DNA of 64,000 bases from Curtobacterium pusillum (GCF_007680845.1 NZ_VEIY01000004.1:186001-250000), one strand, 5' to 3'; counted from the stretch's first letter, positions 52,498 to 61,061 are shown. Numbers and translations are program-made. Notes: generated by a model from the sequence alone, not told the origin.

Positions 52498-53229
52498 ATG
52501 GCGACCGTCCTCCTCGTCCGGCACGGACGCACCACCGCGAACGCGACCGGACTCCTCGCCGGACGGACCGCAGGGGTCGCACTCGACGCGGTCGGCCGTG
52601 CGCAGGCGGCCAGGACAGCCGAACGCCTCGCCGCCGTTCCGCTGGCCGCGGTCGTCTCGAGTCCGCTCGAGCGCTGCCGCCAGACGTCCCGGGCCCTGCT
52701 CGAGCGACAGACCGTGACGCCGGAGACCCGCATCGAGCGGGCGATCACTGAGTGCGACTACGGCGAGTGGCAGGGCCGGAAGCTCGCCGACCTCGCGAAG
52801 GAGCCGCTCTGGCGGACGGTCCAGGCGAACCCGAGCGCGGTCGTCTTCCCCGGCGGCGAGTCCATGCAGGGCATGCAGTCCCGAGCGGTCGCAGCCGTCC
52901 GCCGGATCGACGCCGAGATCGAGGCGGCGCACGGGCCGGGGGCGGTGTGGGTCGCGGTGAGCCACGGCGACGTGATCAAGTCCGTCCTCGCCGACGCCCT
53001 CGGCATGCACCTGGACCTCTTCCAGCGGATCGCGGTCGGACCGGCCTCGGTGTCCATCGTGCGCTACGGGGAGCACCGCCCCGAGGTCGTCGCGTCGAAC
53101 ACCGAGTCCGGCGACCTCGGCTGGCTCGCGGCCGCTGCTGCGCCGAACGGGGACGCTGCGGTCGGCGGCGGGGCCGGTCACGAGGTCGGGCCGACCGCGG
53201 ACACCGAGGCAGGCACTGCCAGTCCCTGA
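52498..53229 (+). CDS. Histidine phosphatase family protein (MSMEG_4193 type)
   Basis: 243 aa phosphoglycerate-mutase-fold phosphatase. Catalytic LLVRHGRTTAN, the second His in AVSHGDVIKSVLADAL and the SSPLERCRQTS block are intact. The family sits next to DUF3090 and SCO1664 in actinobacteria, as here. The C-terminal 40 residues are low complexity. Substrate not known. Confidence 0.92.
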   Translation: MATVLLVRHGRTTANATGLLAGRTAGVALDAVGRAQAARTAERLAAVPLAAVVSSPLERCRQTSRALLERQTVTPETRIERAITECDYGEWQGRKLADLAKEPLWRTVQANPSAVVFPGGESMQGMQSRAVAAVRRIDAEIEAAHGPGAVWVAVSHGDVIKSVLADALGMHLDLFQRIAVGPASVSIVRYGEHRPEVVASNTESGDLGWLAAAAAPNGDAAVGGGAGHEVGPTADTEAGTASP

Positions 53230-53250
53230 ACGAGTGTCGTCCGGCGCTCC

Positions 53251-53256
53251 TACAAT
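53251..53256 (+). promoter_or_regulatory. -10 hexamer TACAAT of DUF3090 gene
   Basis: Seven nt before ATG 53264; decides that start over the in-frame GTG 53234. Confidence 0.5.
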
Positions 53257-53263
53257 GCGGGGT

Positions 53264-53791
53264 ATGCCCACCATCGTGCACGGCTTCGACTGGCCGGATC
53301 GTCTCGTCGTCGGGACGGTCGGCCGTCCGGGCGAGCGCTCCTTCTACATCCAGGCGCGGGACGGCCGCCGCGTGACGAGCGTCGCCCTCGAGAAGGAGCA
53401 GACCGCCGTCCTCGCCGACAAGATCGACGAGCTGCTGGACGAGGTCGCCACGGTGGAGGACAACCGCTTCAGCGTCCCGACCGAGGCCCCGGTCGAACTC
53501 CGTGACGGTGCCCCGCTCGACCAGCCCGTGGAACCCGAGTTCCGCGCCGGCGCCCTGAGCCTGGGGTTCGACCCCGCGACGGCACAGGTCGTGATCGAGG
53601 CGTACCCGATCGACGACGAGCTCGAGATCGTCGCCGAGACGAGCGACGACGGTGAGGAGATCGAGGCCGTCGTCGAGATCCCCGAACCCGCCGAGCTCTT
53701 CCAGGTGAAGATCCCCGTCGGCACCGCTCGCGCGTTCGTCGAGCGCACGCGCGAGGTCGTCGCCGCCGGCCGTCCGCCCGGGGACGCATGA
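53264..53791 (+). CDS. DUF3090 family protein
   Basis: 175 aa, acidic. MPTIVHGFDWPDRLVVGTVGRPGERSFYIQA is the family N-terminus, and the C-terminus RAFVERTREVVAAGRPP matches too. Role unknown but the gene is strongly linked to the histidine phosphatase and SCO1664. Stop overlaps SCO1664 (ATGA). Confidence 0.92.
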   Translation: MPTIVHGFDWPDRLVVGTVGRPGERSFYIQARDGRRVTSVALEKEQTAVLADKIDELLDEVATVEDNRFSVPTEAPVELRDGAPLDQPVEPEFRAGALSLGFDPATAQVVIEAYPIDDELEIVAETSDDGEEIEAVVEIPEPAELFQVKIPVGTARAFVERTREVVAAGRPPGDA

Positions 53792-54546
53792 GCGACGGAT
53801 CGCTGTCCATCCGGGCGCGCATCCGAGAAGCCTCGAACGCCACGTTCCTCGCCGACCTCGACGGCGTGGCGGTCGTCTACAAGCCGATCGAGGGGGAGCG
53901 GCCGCTGTGGGACTTCCCGGACGGCACGCTCGCCGACCGTGAGGTCGCGGCGCACCTGGTGTCCGAGGCGTTCGGCTGGGACATCGTGCCGCCGACGTGG
54001 ATGGGCGACGGGCCGTTCGGTCGCGGGATGGTGCAGCGCTGGCAGGAGGTCGACCTCGACCAGGACGCGGTGGACCTCGTCCCGGCCGAGGACGGCGAGG
54101 CCGGGGACAGCCCCTGGCTGCCCGTGCTCGAGGCGATCGACGAGAAGGACCGCCCCGTGACCCTCGTGCACGAGGACTCGGCGGCCCTCCGCCGCATGGC
54201 CGTCTTCGACGTGGTCGTGAACAACGCCGACCGGAAGGGCGGGCACGTCCTCGCGATGCCGGACGGGCACCGGTTCGGCGTCGACCACGGGCTGACCTTC
54301 CACGTCGAGCACAAGCTGCGGACGGTCCTCTGGGGCTGGATCGGGGAACCGCTCGACCCCGACGAACTCGAGGGCCTCGACCGCGTGGCGGAGGCGCTCC
54401 GCGGCGACCTCGGGGCCGCGCTCGACGAGCACCTCACCGTCGCCGAGGTCGACACCCTGCGCGCACGGGTGGCCGCGCTCCGAGCAGTCGGCGTCTTCCC
54501 GCCCCCGCCCGGTCACGGACCCGCCGTACCCTGGCCGCTCTTCTGA
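53788..54546 (+). CDS. SCO1664 family protein (PI3/4-kinase-like fold)
   Basis: 252 aa. Contains kinase-like landmarks: VYKPIEGERPLWDFPDGTLADREVAAHLVS (Lys and Glu of the ATP site) and VVVNNADRKGGHVL plus FGVDHGLTFH (the catalytic Asn-Asp and metal Asp). HipA/PI3K-like kinases share them. Substrate unknown. In many actinobacteria mycothiol ligase mshC follows; here it does not, a VWA gene converges instead. Confidence 0.9.
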   Translation: MSDGSLSIRARIREASNATFLADLDGVAVVYKPIEGERPLWDFPDGTLADREVAAHLVSEAFGWDIVPPTWMGDGPFGRGMVQRWQEVDLDQDAVDLVPAEDGEAGDSPWLPVLEAIDEKDRPVTLVHEDSAALRRMAVFDVVVNNADRKGGHVLAMPDGHRFGVDHGLTFHVEHKLRTVLWGWIGEPLDPDELEGLDRVAEALRGDLGAALDEHLTVAEVDTLRARVAALRAVGVFPPPPGHGPAVPWPLF

Positions 54547-54573
54547 GACCCGGACGACACGGACGGGGGCCGG

Positions 54574-56589
54574 TCAGAGCCCCCAGTCGTCGCGGAACAG
54601 CGGGTTCCCGCCGCGTCGGGACCCGAGGTAGGAGCCGACGACGGCGACCCCGAGGTCGTCGTTCTCCGGTGCCACGACCGACCCGTCCACCCGCTTCGCC
54701 ATGGCGTCGACGAACCGTGCCAGGCCCGGGTCGTCCCCGAGCCGGAAGAACGTGGTCTGCGCGCCGAGCCGACCGGCGTTCTCGAGCTCGCGGACGGACA
54801 GCGCGATCGTGATCGGGTCCGGCGGGTAGCCGAACCACACCTGCCCGTTCGGCTCGAGGTGCGACGTCGGCTCGCCGTCGGTGACGATGAGCAGCACGGG
54901 CTGGGCCGTCGGGTGCTTCCGGAAGTGCCGGTTGGCGAGGAGCAGGGCGTGGTGCAGGTTCGTGCCCTTGTCCCACATCGCGTCGAGTCCGACGAGCTGC
55001 TCGATGTCCATCACCTCGGCTTCGCGGCCGAAGGCGATGAGCTGCAGGTCGTCGCCGCGGAACCGGGTCGACACGAGGGTGTGCAGCGCGAGGGCCGTGC
55101 GCTTCATCGGGACCCAGCGGTCCTCCATCGCCATCGAGAACGACGTGTCGACGAGGAGCGCCACGCACGCCTGGGTCCGCGCCTCGGTCTCCTGCACCTC
55201 GACGTCCTCGATCTCCAGGCGCACCCCCGGTCCGACCCGCCCGGACGCCGCCGTGCGGGTGAGGGCGTTCGTGATCGACCGCGTGACGTCCCACGGCTCG
55301 GTGTCGCCGTACTGCCACTGGCGGGTCGCTCCGGACGGCTCCCCGGCCGCGCCCGAGCGTCGGAGGTCGCGTGCCCCCTGCCGGCCGGACATCCGTTCGG
55401 CGACGTCCTTGAGCAGGCTCTTGCCGAGCTGCCGCATGGCCTTCGGGGTGAGCCGGAGCTGCCCGTCCGCACCGCGCCGGAGCGCATCGGAGTTCCGGAG
55501 GGCCTTCTCGAGCTGTTGCAGCGTCTTCGCGTCGACCGTGGCCTCGTTGCCGAGCTGACGCCCGAGGGCGTCCAGGTCGAGGTCGTCGAGGTCCGAGCCG
55601 GGGCCGGACTGCGCGAGCTGGTCGGCCAGGGCGTCGAGGTCCGCGATGTCCTGGAACACCCCGGTGCCGTCGCCGAGACCCAGCCCCTGCTCGCCGTCCA
55701 TCCGCTCCGAGCCGCCCCAGTCCTCGCCGGGCCGGAGGGACCGCAGGTTCTGGTCGAGCTGCCCGAGCTGCCCCATCAGGTCCGGGGAGCCGAACGCCTG
55801 CTGCGCGAGGGCGTCGAGCTCGTCCCGCTGCTCCTGGGACATCGAGTTGCGCATCCGCTGCGCAGCGGCGGCGCGGGCGGCGAGGTCGTCGAGCAGTTCC
55901 TCGACGTTCTCCGGGTTCGACGGGAAGTACTCGCCGTGCTTCGCCATGAACTCGTCGAACTGCTCCTGCGAGTCCGTCCCGGCGGCGTGGGCCTCGAGCA
56001 GTTCGTTGAGGTCGCGCATCATGGCGGCGACCTCGGCACGGTCCTCGTCGGTGGCGTTCTCGAGCGCCTGCTTCATGCCGGCGAAGCGCTGGTCGAGCAT
56101 CTCGCGGCCGAGCAGGTCCTTGATCTCCTCGTACTTCTGCCGTGCCGCGGGACTCTTCCAGTCGTAGCCGCTGAGTTCCTGCACGGCGGCAGCCGGCGAC
56201 GGGGGGAGGCTGTCGAGCTGCATCTCGGCGAGCGCGCGATCGCCGTCGTCGAGGTCGGTGTCGCGCGCGAGCTGGCCGCGCTCGGCGAGGACGGCCTCGT
56301 CGAGGAGCTCCTTGACCTGCTGCAGCGTGCCGTCGAGGTTGTTCTTGCTCGTCAGCTCGCGACGGCGCTCGGCCACCCGACGTGCGAGGTCGTCGAGCCC
56401 GCGTTGCGCGTGTCCGCCGCGGCGGAGGAACTCGCGGATCGCGCGCTCGGGCGACGTCCCACCCATCACGTCCTCGCCGATGGCGTCGAGCGCCTCGGAC
56501 AGGTCGACCGGGGGCGCGAGCGGGTCCGGCCCGTCCGCGTACTTGCCGTACCGGGCGTCGCGGCTCAGCCGACGGTTCTGCCTAGCCAT
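54574..56589 (-). CDS. VWA domain-containing protein (MoxR-associated)
   Basis: 671 aa. Long acidic alpha-helical N-terminal half (residues about 40-400), then a von Willebrand A domain with MIDAS motif LLVDTSFSMA and later the Thr and Asp of MIDAS (GTNLHHAL, VTDGEPTSH). Such proteins act with MoxR AAA ATPases as chelatase-like complexes that insert metals or remodel proteins. Start ATG 56589 overlaps the AAA gene by 8 nt. Confidence 0.9.
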   Translation of the reverse strand: MARQNRRLSRDARYGKYADGPDPLAPPVDLSEALDAIGEDVMGGTSPERAIREFLRRGGHAQRGLDDLARRVAERRRELTSKNNLDGTLQQVKELLDEAVLAERGQLARDTDLDDGDRALAEMQLDSLPPSPAAAVQELSGYDWKSPAARQKYEEIKDLLGREMLDQRFAGMKQALENATDEDRAEVAAMMRDLNELLEAHAAGTDSQEQFDEFMAKHGEYFPSNPENVEELLDDLAARAAAAQRMRNSMSQEQRDELDALAQQAFGSPDLMGQLGQLDQNLRSLRPGEDWGGSERMDGEQGLGLGDGTGVFQDIADLDALADQLAQSGPGSDLDDLDLDALGRQLGNEATVDAKTLQQLEKALRNSDALRRGADGQLRLTPKAMRQLGKSLLKDVAERMSGRQGARDLRRSGAAGEPSGATRQWQYGDTEPWDVTRSITNALTRTAASGRVGPGVRLEIEDVEVQETEARTQACVALLVDTSFSMAMEDRWVPMKRTALALHTLVSTRFRGDDLQLIAFGREAEVMDIEQLVGLDAMWDKGTNLHHALLLANRHFRKHPTAQPVLLIVTDGEPTSHLEPNGQVWFGYPPDPITIALSVRELENAGRLGAQTTFFRLGDDPGLARFVDAMAKRVDGSVVAPENDDLGVAVVGSYLGSRRGGNPLFRDDWGL

Positions 56590-57967
56590 AGACGGCTTCG
56601 CCCCCGCCGGACTCCTTGCTGATGCGTCGGGCCAGGAAGAGCCCCTCGAGTGCGAGTTCGATCGCGCCGGCACGCTCGCCGTCGTTCGTCGCACCGAGTC
56701 GTTCGCAGACCTGGTCGTACAGGTCGGACTCACCGATCGACGGGAGTCCTTCGAGGAACGCGCGGGCACTGACCTGTTCGCCGGTGGTCACCATGGTGCC
56801 GCCGTCGAGGGCCTCGACGAGGACCGCGAAGTCCAGCCCGCGGAAGCGCGACCGGACCGTCTCGGCGGTGGCCGTCCGGAGCAGGTGCTCGAGCACCTCG
56901 TCCGCCCGGTCCTCCTCGCCGTTCTCGAACTCGATCTTGCCGCCGAGGACGTCGACCGCGGTCTCGAGGTCGATCGGCCGCGCCACGGCGTGGTCCTCGC
57001 CCTGGCGTGCTGCACGGTGCACGGCTGCGGCCGAGACGGTCTCGGCGCCGGCGATCGCGAAGCGGGCGCTGACGCCGCTGCGCTGGTCGACCGCACTCGA
57101 ACCGCGGAGTCCGCGCGTGAACCGGGCGAGGATCTCGATGAGCGCGTCCGGCACGTCGGCGGTGAGCTGCGCCTCCTGGCGGATGACGGCGATCTCGTCG
57201 GCGAGCTCGATCGGGTAGTGGGTGCGGATCTCGGCCCCGAAGCGGTCCTTCAGCGGCGTGATGATGCGGCCGCGGTTCGTGTAGTCCTCGGGGTTCGCGC
57301 TCGCGACCACGATGACGTCGAGCGGCAGACGGAGGACGTAGCCGCGGATCTGGACGTCGCGCTCCTCCATCACGTTGAGCATCGCGACCTGGATGCGTTC
57401 GGCGAGGTCGGGGAGCTCGTTGATCGCGACGATGCCGCGGTGGCCACGGGGGACGAGTCCGAAGTGGATCGTCTCGGGGTCGCCGAGGCTCCGGCCCTCG
57501 GCGACCTTCATCGGGTCGACGTCGCCGATGAGGTCGGCGACGGAGGTGTCCGGCGTCGCGAGCTTCTCGACGTAGCGGTCGTCGCGGTGCCGCCACTCGA
57601 TCGGCATCGCGTCGCCGAGGTCCTCGGCACGCCGCTGGCTCGCGGTCGTGATCGGGTCGAAGGGGTGCTCGCCGAGCTCGGAACCGGCGATGACCGGCGT
57701 CCACTCGTCGAGCAGGTTCTGCAGGGAGCGCAGGAGTCGGGTCTTGCCCTGTCCGCGCTCGCCGAGCAGGACGACGTCGTGTCCGGCGATGAGGGCGCGT
57801 TCGAGCTGGGGGATGACCGTCGTGGCGAAGCCGTGCAGGCCGGGCCAGGGGTCGCGGCCCTCGCGGAGGGCGGTGAGGAGGTTGTCGCGGATCTCGGCGC
57901 GGACCGACTTCTGGGAGTGACCAGATGCGCGGAGCTCGCCGACCGTTCTGATGGCAGGTCGGGTCAC
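56582..57967 (-). CDS. MoxR-like AAA ATPase (magnesium-chelatase-like)
   Basis: 461 aa. Walker A GERGQGKT at residues 69-76, Walker B GIVAINELPDL, sensor SANPEDYTNRGRI, and arginine-finger-region DRFGAEIRTHYP, the Mg-chelatase I subgroup. Partners the downstream VWA protein, with an 8-nt gene overlap. GTG 57967 has -10 TAACGT 7 nt before it. Confidence 0.92.
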   Translation of the reverse strand: MTRPAIRTVGELRASGHSQKSVRAEIRDNLLTALREGRDPWPGLHGFATTVIPQLERALIAGHDVVLLGERGQGKTRLLRSLQNLLDEWTPVIAGSELGEHPFDPITTASQRRAEDLGDAMPIEWRHRDDRYVEKLATPDTSVADLIGDVDPMKVAEGRSLGDPETIHFGLVPRGHRGIVAINELPDLAERIQVAMLNVMEERDVQIRGYVLRLPLDVIVVASANPEDYTNRGRIITPLKDRFGAEIRTHYPIELADEIAVIRQEAQLTADVPDALIEILARFTRGLRGSSAVDQRSGVSARFAIAGAETVSAAAVHRAARQGEDHAVARPIDLETAVDVLGGKIEFENGEEDRADEVLEHLLRTATAETVRSRFRGLDFAVLVEALDGGTMVTTGEQVSARAFLEGLPSIGESDLYDQVCERLGATNDGERAGAIELALEGLFLARRISKESGGGEAVYG

Positions 57968-57974
57968 CTCTCCG

Positions 57975-57980
57975 ACGTTA
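57975..57980 (-). promoter_or_regulatory. -10 hexamer TAACGT of the MoxR/VWA operon
   Basis: Seven nt before GTG 57967 on the minus strand. Confidence 0.45.
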
Positions 57981-57992
57981 CGCCTTGTCTGT

Positions 57993-58028
57993 CTGGAGGC
58001 GCGGTGCCAGCTGGCACCGCGCCTCCAG
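57993..58028. repeat. REP-like palindrome (GGAGGCGCGG family), 36-bp without loop
   Basis: CTGGAGGCGCGGTGCCAG directly followed by its exact complement. Lies upstream of the MoxR operon and before the MFS gene, that is, between divergent promoters, so it is unlikely to be a terminator here. Confidence 0.92.
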
Positions 58029-58052
58029 TCCGTCGCCTTGTGCGTTTACATA

Positions 58053-58063
58053 GCAATTGCAAT
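58053..58063. promoter_or_regulatory. A/T-rich overlapping palindromes GCAATTGC and ATTGCAAT
   Basis: GCAATTGC (58053-58060) and ATTGCAAT (58056-58063) in an A/T-rich patch unlike its surroundings; candidate operator for the MFS gene, perhaps of the GntR protein. Confidence 0.45.
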
Positions 58064-58080
58064 GATTGAAGTTCCGGCGT

Positions 58081-58113
58081 CGGAGCCGGATTCGATAGGG
58101 GGATCCGGCTCCG
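58081..58113. repeat. Inverted repeat with 11-bp arms before the MFS gene
   Basis: CGGAGCCGGAT (58081-58091) and ATCCGGCTCCG (58103-58113), perfect, 11-nt spacer, about 60 bp upstream of the putative -10. Confidence 0.75.
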
Positions 58114-58172
58114 CGCCGGATCTGCCGTCCCGGTCGCCGTACCGGCGGTGAACCATCCCGGCGATCTCGGCG

Positions 58173-58178
58173 TACGTT
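58173..58178 (+). promoter_or_regulatory. -10 hexamer TACGTT of the MFS gene
   Basis: Eight nt before GTG 58187; favours that start over GTG 58148. Confidence 0.4.
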
Positions 58179-58186
58179 CCCCTCTC

Positions 58187-59644
58187 GTGAGCAGCACGAC
58201 GAACGGGGCGATCAAGAGCCTGGTCCCCGCCAGGATGGACAGACTGCCGTGGACGCGGTTCCACTGGAGCGTGGTCGTCGGACTCGGGGTGTCCTGGGTC
58301 CTCGACGGCCTCGAGATCCAGATCGTGTCCAACGCCGGGTTCCAGGCGGACCTGGACCTCTCGACGCAGCAGGTGACGTCCCTCGGGACGATCTACCTGG
58401 TCGGTCAGGTCGTCGGCGCGATCGTCTTCGGCCGGATGTCCGACCGCCTGGGTCGTCGCAAGCTCTTCATCCTCACGCTGGCCATCTACCTCATCGGTTC
58501 CGGCATCGCGGGTCTCGCGCAGGACTTCTGGTTCCTCGCGGCCTTCCGGTTCGTGGCGGGGCTCGGCATCGGCGGTGAGTACGCGGCGATCAACTCCGCG
58601 ATCGACGAGCTCATCCCGGCGAAGTACCGCGGCCACGTCGACATCGCGATCAACGGCACGTACTGGGGCGGCGCGGCCCTCGGTGCCTTCGCGAACATCT
58701 ACCTGCTCGACACGGCGCACTTCGCCGAGAACATCGGTTGGCGCATCGGCTTCTTCCTCGGCCCGGTGCTCGGCATCGCGATCATCTTCCTGCGGCGGCA
58801 CATCCCCGAGAGTCCACGGTGGCTGATGACCCACGGCCGGGAGGAGGAAGCGGAGGCGACGGTCTCGCAGATCGAGGAGTCCGTCGAACGGTCGACCGGC
58901 CACCGCCTGCCGGACGTGGACGAGTCGAAGGCCATGACGGTCACCCCGATGGACAACGTGCCGTTCCGGACGATCGTCAAGGTGCTGTTCAGCCAGTACC
59001 CGACGCGCACGCTCGTCGGCGCCACGATGATGATCACCCAGGCGTTCCTCTACAACGCGATCTTCTTCACCTACGCGCTCGTGCTCACGAACTTCTTCGG
59101 CCTGAAGACGGCCGAGACCAGCGTGTACTTCTTCCCGTTCGCGATCGGCAACCTGCTCGGTCCGTTGATCCTCGGGCGGCTGTTCGACACCTGGGGTCGT
59201 CGGCAGATGATCTTCTCGACGTACCTGGTCTCGGGGCTGGTGCTCGCCACGTCCGCGTTCCTGTTCCAGGCGGACGCGATCAGTGCCGGCGTGCAGGTCG
59301 TGTTCTGGTGCGTGTCGTTCTTCTTCGCCTCGGCCGGGGCGTCCAGCGCGTACCTGACCGTGAGCGAGATCTTCCCGCTCGAGCTGCGGTCACAGGCGAT
59401 CTCGTACTTCTTCGCCCTCGCGCAGATCTTCGGTGCCATCGCCCCGCTCATCTACGGCGCGCTCATCGGCGACGGGTCGTCCCGCGAGCCGCTGTTCTGG
59501 GGGTACCTGCTCGGGTCCGCGGTGATGATCGCCGGCGGTGTCGTGGCGCTGATCTTCGGCGTCGACGCGGCCCGCAAGGGACTGGAGGACGTCACGCAGC
59601 CGCTCTCCGTCCTGACCGCGAAGGCGGATGCGGACCGCCGTTAG
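58187..59644 (+). CDS. MFS transporter, sugar-porter-like
   Basis: 485 aa, 12 helices. The motifs VFGRMSDRLGRRKLF (loop 2-3), GLGIGGEYAAINSAIDELIP (sugar-porter/aromatic-acid type) and IPESPRWLM after helix 6 (PESPRWL) mark the sugar porter/SHS-type family; GRLFDTWGRRQMI is the matching loop 8-9. Symport of a sugar or acid into the cell is likely. Followed by a GntR regulator. Confidence 0.9.
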   Translation: MSSTTNGAIKSLVPARMDRLPWTRFHWSVVVGLGVSWVLDGLEIQIVSNAGFQADLDLSTQQVTSLGTIYLVGQVVGAIVFGRMSDRLGRRKLFILTLAIYLIGSGIAGLAQDFWFLAAFRFVAGLGIGGEYAAINSAIDELIPAKYRGHVDIAINGTYWGGAALGAFANIYLLDTAHFAENIGWRIGFFLGPVLGIAIIFLRRHIPESPRWLMTHGREEEAEATVSQIEESVERSTGHRLPDVDESKAMTVTPMDNVPFRTIVKVLFSQYPTRTLVGATMMITQAFLYNAIFFTYALVLTNFFGLKTAETSVYFFPFAIGNLLGPLILGRLFDTWGRRQMIFSTYLVSGLVLATSAFLFQADAISAGVQVVFWCVSFFFASAGASSAYLTVSEIFPLELRSQAISYFFALAQIFGAIAPLIYGALIGDGSSREPLFWGYLLGSAVMIAGGVVALIFGVDAARKGLEDVTQPLSVLTAKADADRR

Positions 59645-59776
59645 TATTTCGTATCCGGAGTGTTTAGCGCGACCGCGCGCCGCCTGTCACTGTGGCCGGC
59701 ATGGCACTCCTCCACAGGGCGACAGCAGCCCGCTCGGTCCACCGTGCGTCCGCTCCCGAACGCGGGGGAGCGGGCC

Positions 59777-60466
59777 GTGCGTGATCCTGGCGGCATGGAC
59801 GGACCACTGCACCGTGCGGGTCGCGACGACGACCCGCACGGCATCCGGCGCAGTCTGCTGCGCGACGCGGTCTTCGCGCGGCTGCTCGACAACGTCCTGC
59901 GGGGGGTCTACCGCCGGGGGCAGCGCATGCGGCTCGACACGATCGCCGAGGACATGCGGGTGTCCCGGACCCCGGTGCGCGAAGCCCTCGTCCCGCTCGA
60001 GACGCTCCGGCTGGTGACGGTCCAGCGGTACGTCGGGGTCGTCGTGGCGCACTGGACCGTCGACCACATGATCGAGCGGATCCGGATCGCCCGGACGATG
60101 ATCACCGATCCCTCTGCAGGCACGGCGCCGTGCGCGGACCGCTTCGACGTCGCCTGGCTCCGGGAGTGCGCGACCGAGGGCGGGGTGTTCGTCGAGCTCG
60201 GGTCGTGGTGGCTGCGGCGGAACGGTGCGGCGGTGAGTGCTGACTGGCTCCTCTCGCAGCGTGCGGTCCTCGACGCGTTCTTCACGGACGACGTGGCCCT
60301 GGCGAACGGGATCGATGCCGTCGTGGCGCGCCGGGAACGCCTGTCGATCGCCGACCGTGCGACCACCGCAGCCGAGCGGGACGACCTGGAGGGGTGCGCG
60401 GCGTCGCTCGTCGAGCTCGCCGATGCGCTGATCGCGCTCCCGGAGCGGTTCCGGGCGGCGGCGTGA
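59777..60466 (+). CDS. GntR family transcriptional regulator
   Basis: 229 aa. Winged helix: VLRGVYRRGQRMRLDTIAEDMRVSRTPVREALVPLETLRLV is the FadR/GntR DNA-binding domain; the C-terminal FCD-like part is short and diverged. GTG 59777 has GGGGGAG about 7 nt upstream; ATG 59795 is an alternative. Downstream of the MFS gene, which it may regulate. The preceding 59641-59672 stretch is A/T-rich (TTAGTATTTCGTATCC). Confidence 0.85.
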   Translation: MRDPGGMDGPLHRAGRDDDPHGIRRSLLRDAVFARLLDNVLRGVYRRGQRMRLDTIAEDMRVSRTPVREALVPLETLRLVTVQRYVGVVVAHWTVDHMIERIRIARTMITDPSAGTAPCADRFDVAWLRECATEGGVFVELGSWWLRRNGAAVSADWLLSQRAVLDAFFTDDVALANGIDAVVARRERLSIADRATTAAERDDLEGCAASLVELADALIALPERFRAAA

Positions 60467-60674
60467 GCACGCTCCGCGGCCGGGCGCCGCACCCGCCCCA
60501 CGCGCCCCGTCCTCGCGAAAGCGACGGATTGCCGCCGATGTTCTGAGCCAGACTGACGCTTCGGCGCCACCGACGAGGGCTCCTGCCACTGGAGTGTCGC
60601 TTCCGCGGGGGAAACACGTCCATCAGCACCGCGCACGCCACGTCCTGGCAGCGCACGCCCTCGTCCACCGAAGC

Positions 60675-60701
60675 GGGGGCGCGGTGGTGGGCCGCGCCCC
60701 C
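60675..60701. terminator. Hairpin GGGGGCGCGG / CCGCGCCCCC
   Basis: Perfect 10-bp arms, 7-nt loop, 209 nt after the GntR stop. Either the end of a longer GntR mRNA or part of a structured RNA. Confidence 0.5.
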
Positions 60702-60910
60702 TGTGGTCGCCCCCTGGCCGAGCGCCACACGATCGGGCGCGTCGGGTTCGGCGCCGGGGAGCGACGTCGGTGCTGTGTCGCGGCGACGGGGTGGAGCCCC
60801 GGAATGTGATGGCCGCGTCTCGATGATGCTATTGACCGGGGTACGACCGGACAACCCCTCCCTGTCCCCACTTCGGGGGACCGTCCGGGAAGCGCGGTGC
60901 TCCGCGGAGG

Positions 60911-60939
60911 TCGAGACCCTGCTCGTCCTCCTGTATGGT
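60911..60939 (+). promoter_or_regulatory. Promoter of tRNA-Ser(GCU)
   Basis: TCGAGA (60911-60916), 17-nt spacer, TATGGT (60934-60939), 25 nt before the mature tRNA. Confidence 0.55.
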
Positions 60940-60964
60940 GGTCGGAGTGCTCGCGAGAGCACGT

Positions 60965-61053
60965 GGAGACGTCGCATAGTCCGGCCGAGTGCACCACCCT
61001 GCTAAGGTGGAGTCCCCTTTTGGGGACCGAGGGTTCAAATCCCTCCGTCTCCG
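60965..61053 (+). tRNA. serV: tRNA-Ser(GCU)
   Basis: 89 nt. Acceptor GGAGACG/CGTCTCC, D arm GCAT/GTGC, anticodon stem ACCACC/GGTGG with loop CTGCTAA (anticodon GCT), long variable arm CCCC-TTTT-GGGG, T arm GAGGG-TTCAAAT-CCCTC, discriminator G, CCA not encoded. Confidence 0.96.
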
Positions 61054-61061
61054 CTCCACCA

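Larger units (their letters stand above)
60467..60964. other. Long non-coding stretch upstream of tRNA-Ser(GCU)
   Basis: 498 bp in which I see no convincing gene; frames on either strand lack family similarity and good starts. It is rich in hairpins (GGGGGCGCGG/CCGCGCCCCC at 60675-60701; GTCCCC/GGGGAC at 60864-60881; CGCGG/CCGCG at 60893-60906) and AAGCGAC near 60520 can pair with GTCGCTT near 60595. Ends with the tRNA promoter. Confidence 0.6.

Noticed and set aside
59908-60636. 242-codon minus-strand frame over gntR
   Set aside because: Antisense shadow of the GntR gene; Arg/Ser-rich with no recognised domain.
60703-61005. 100-codon frame overlapping the tRNA-Ser(GCU) leader
   Set aside because: Runs into the tRNA, has no Shine-Dalgarno or family features; treated as non-coding.
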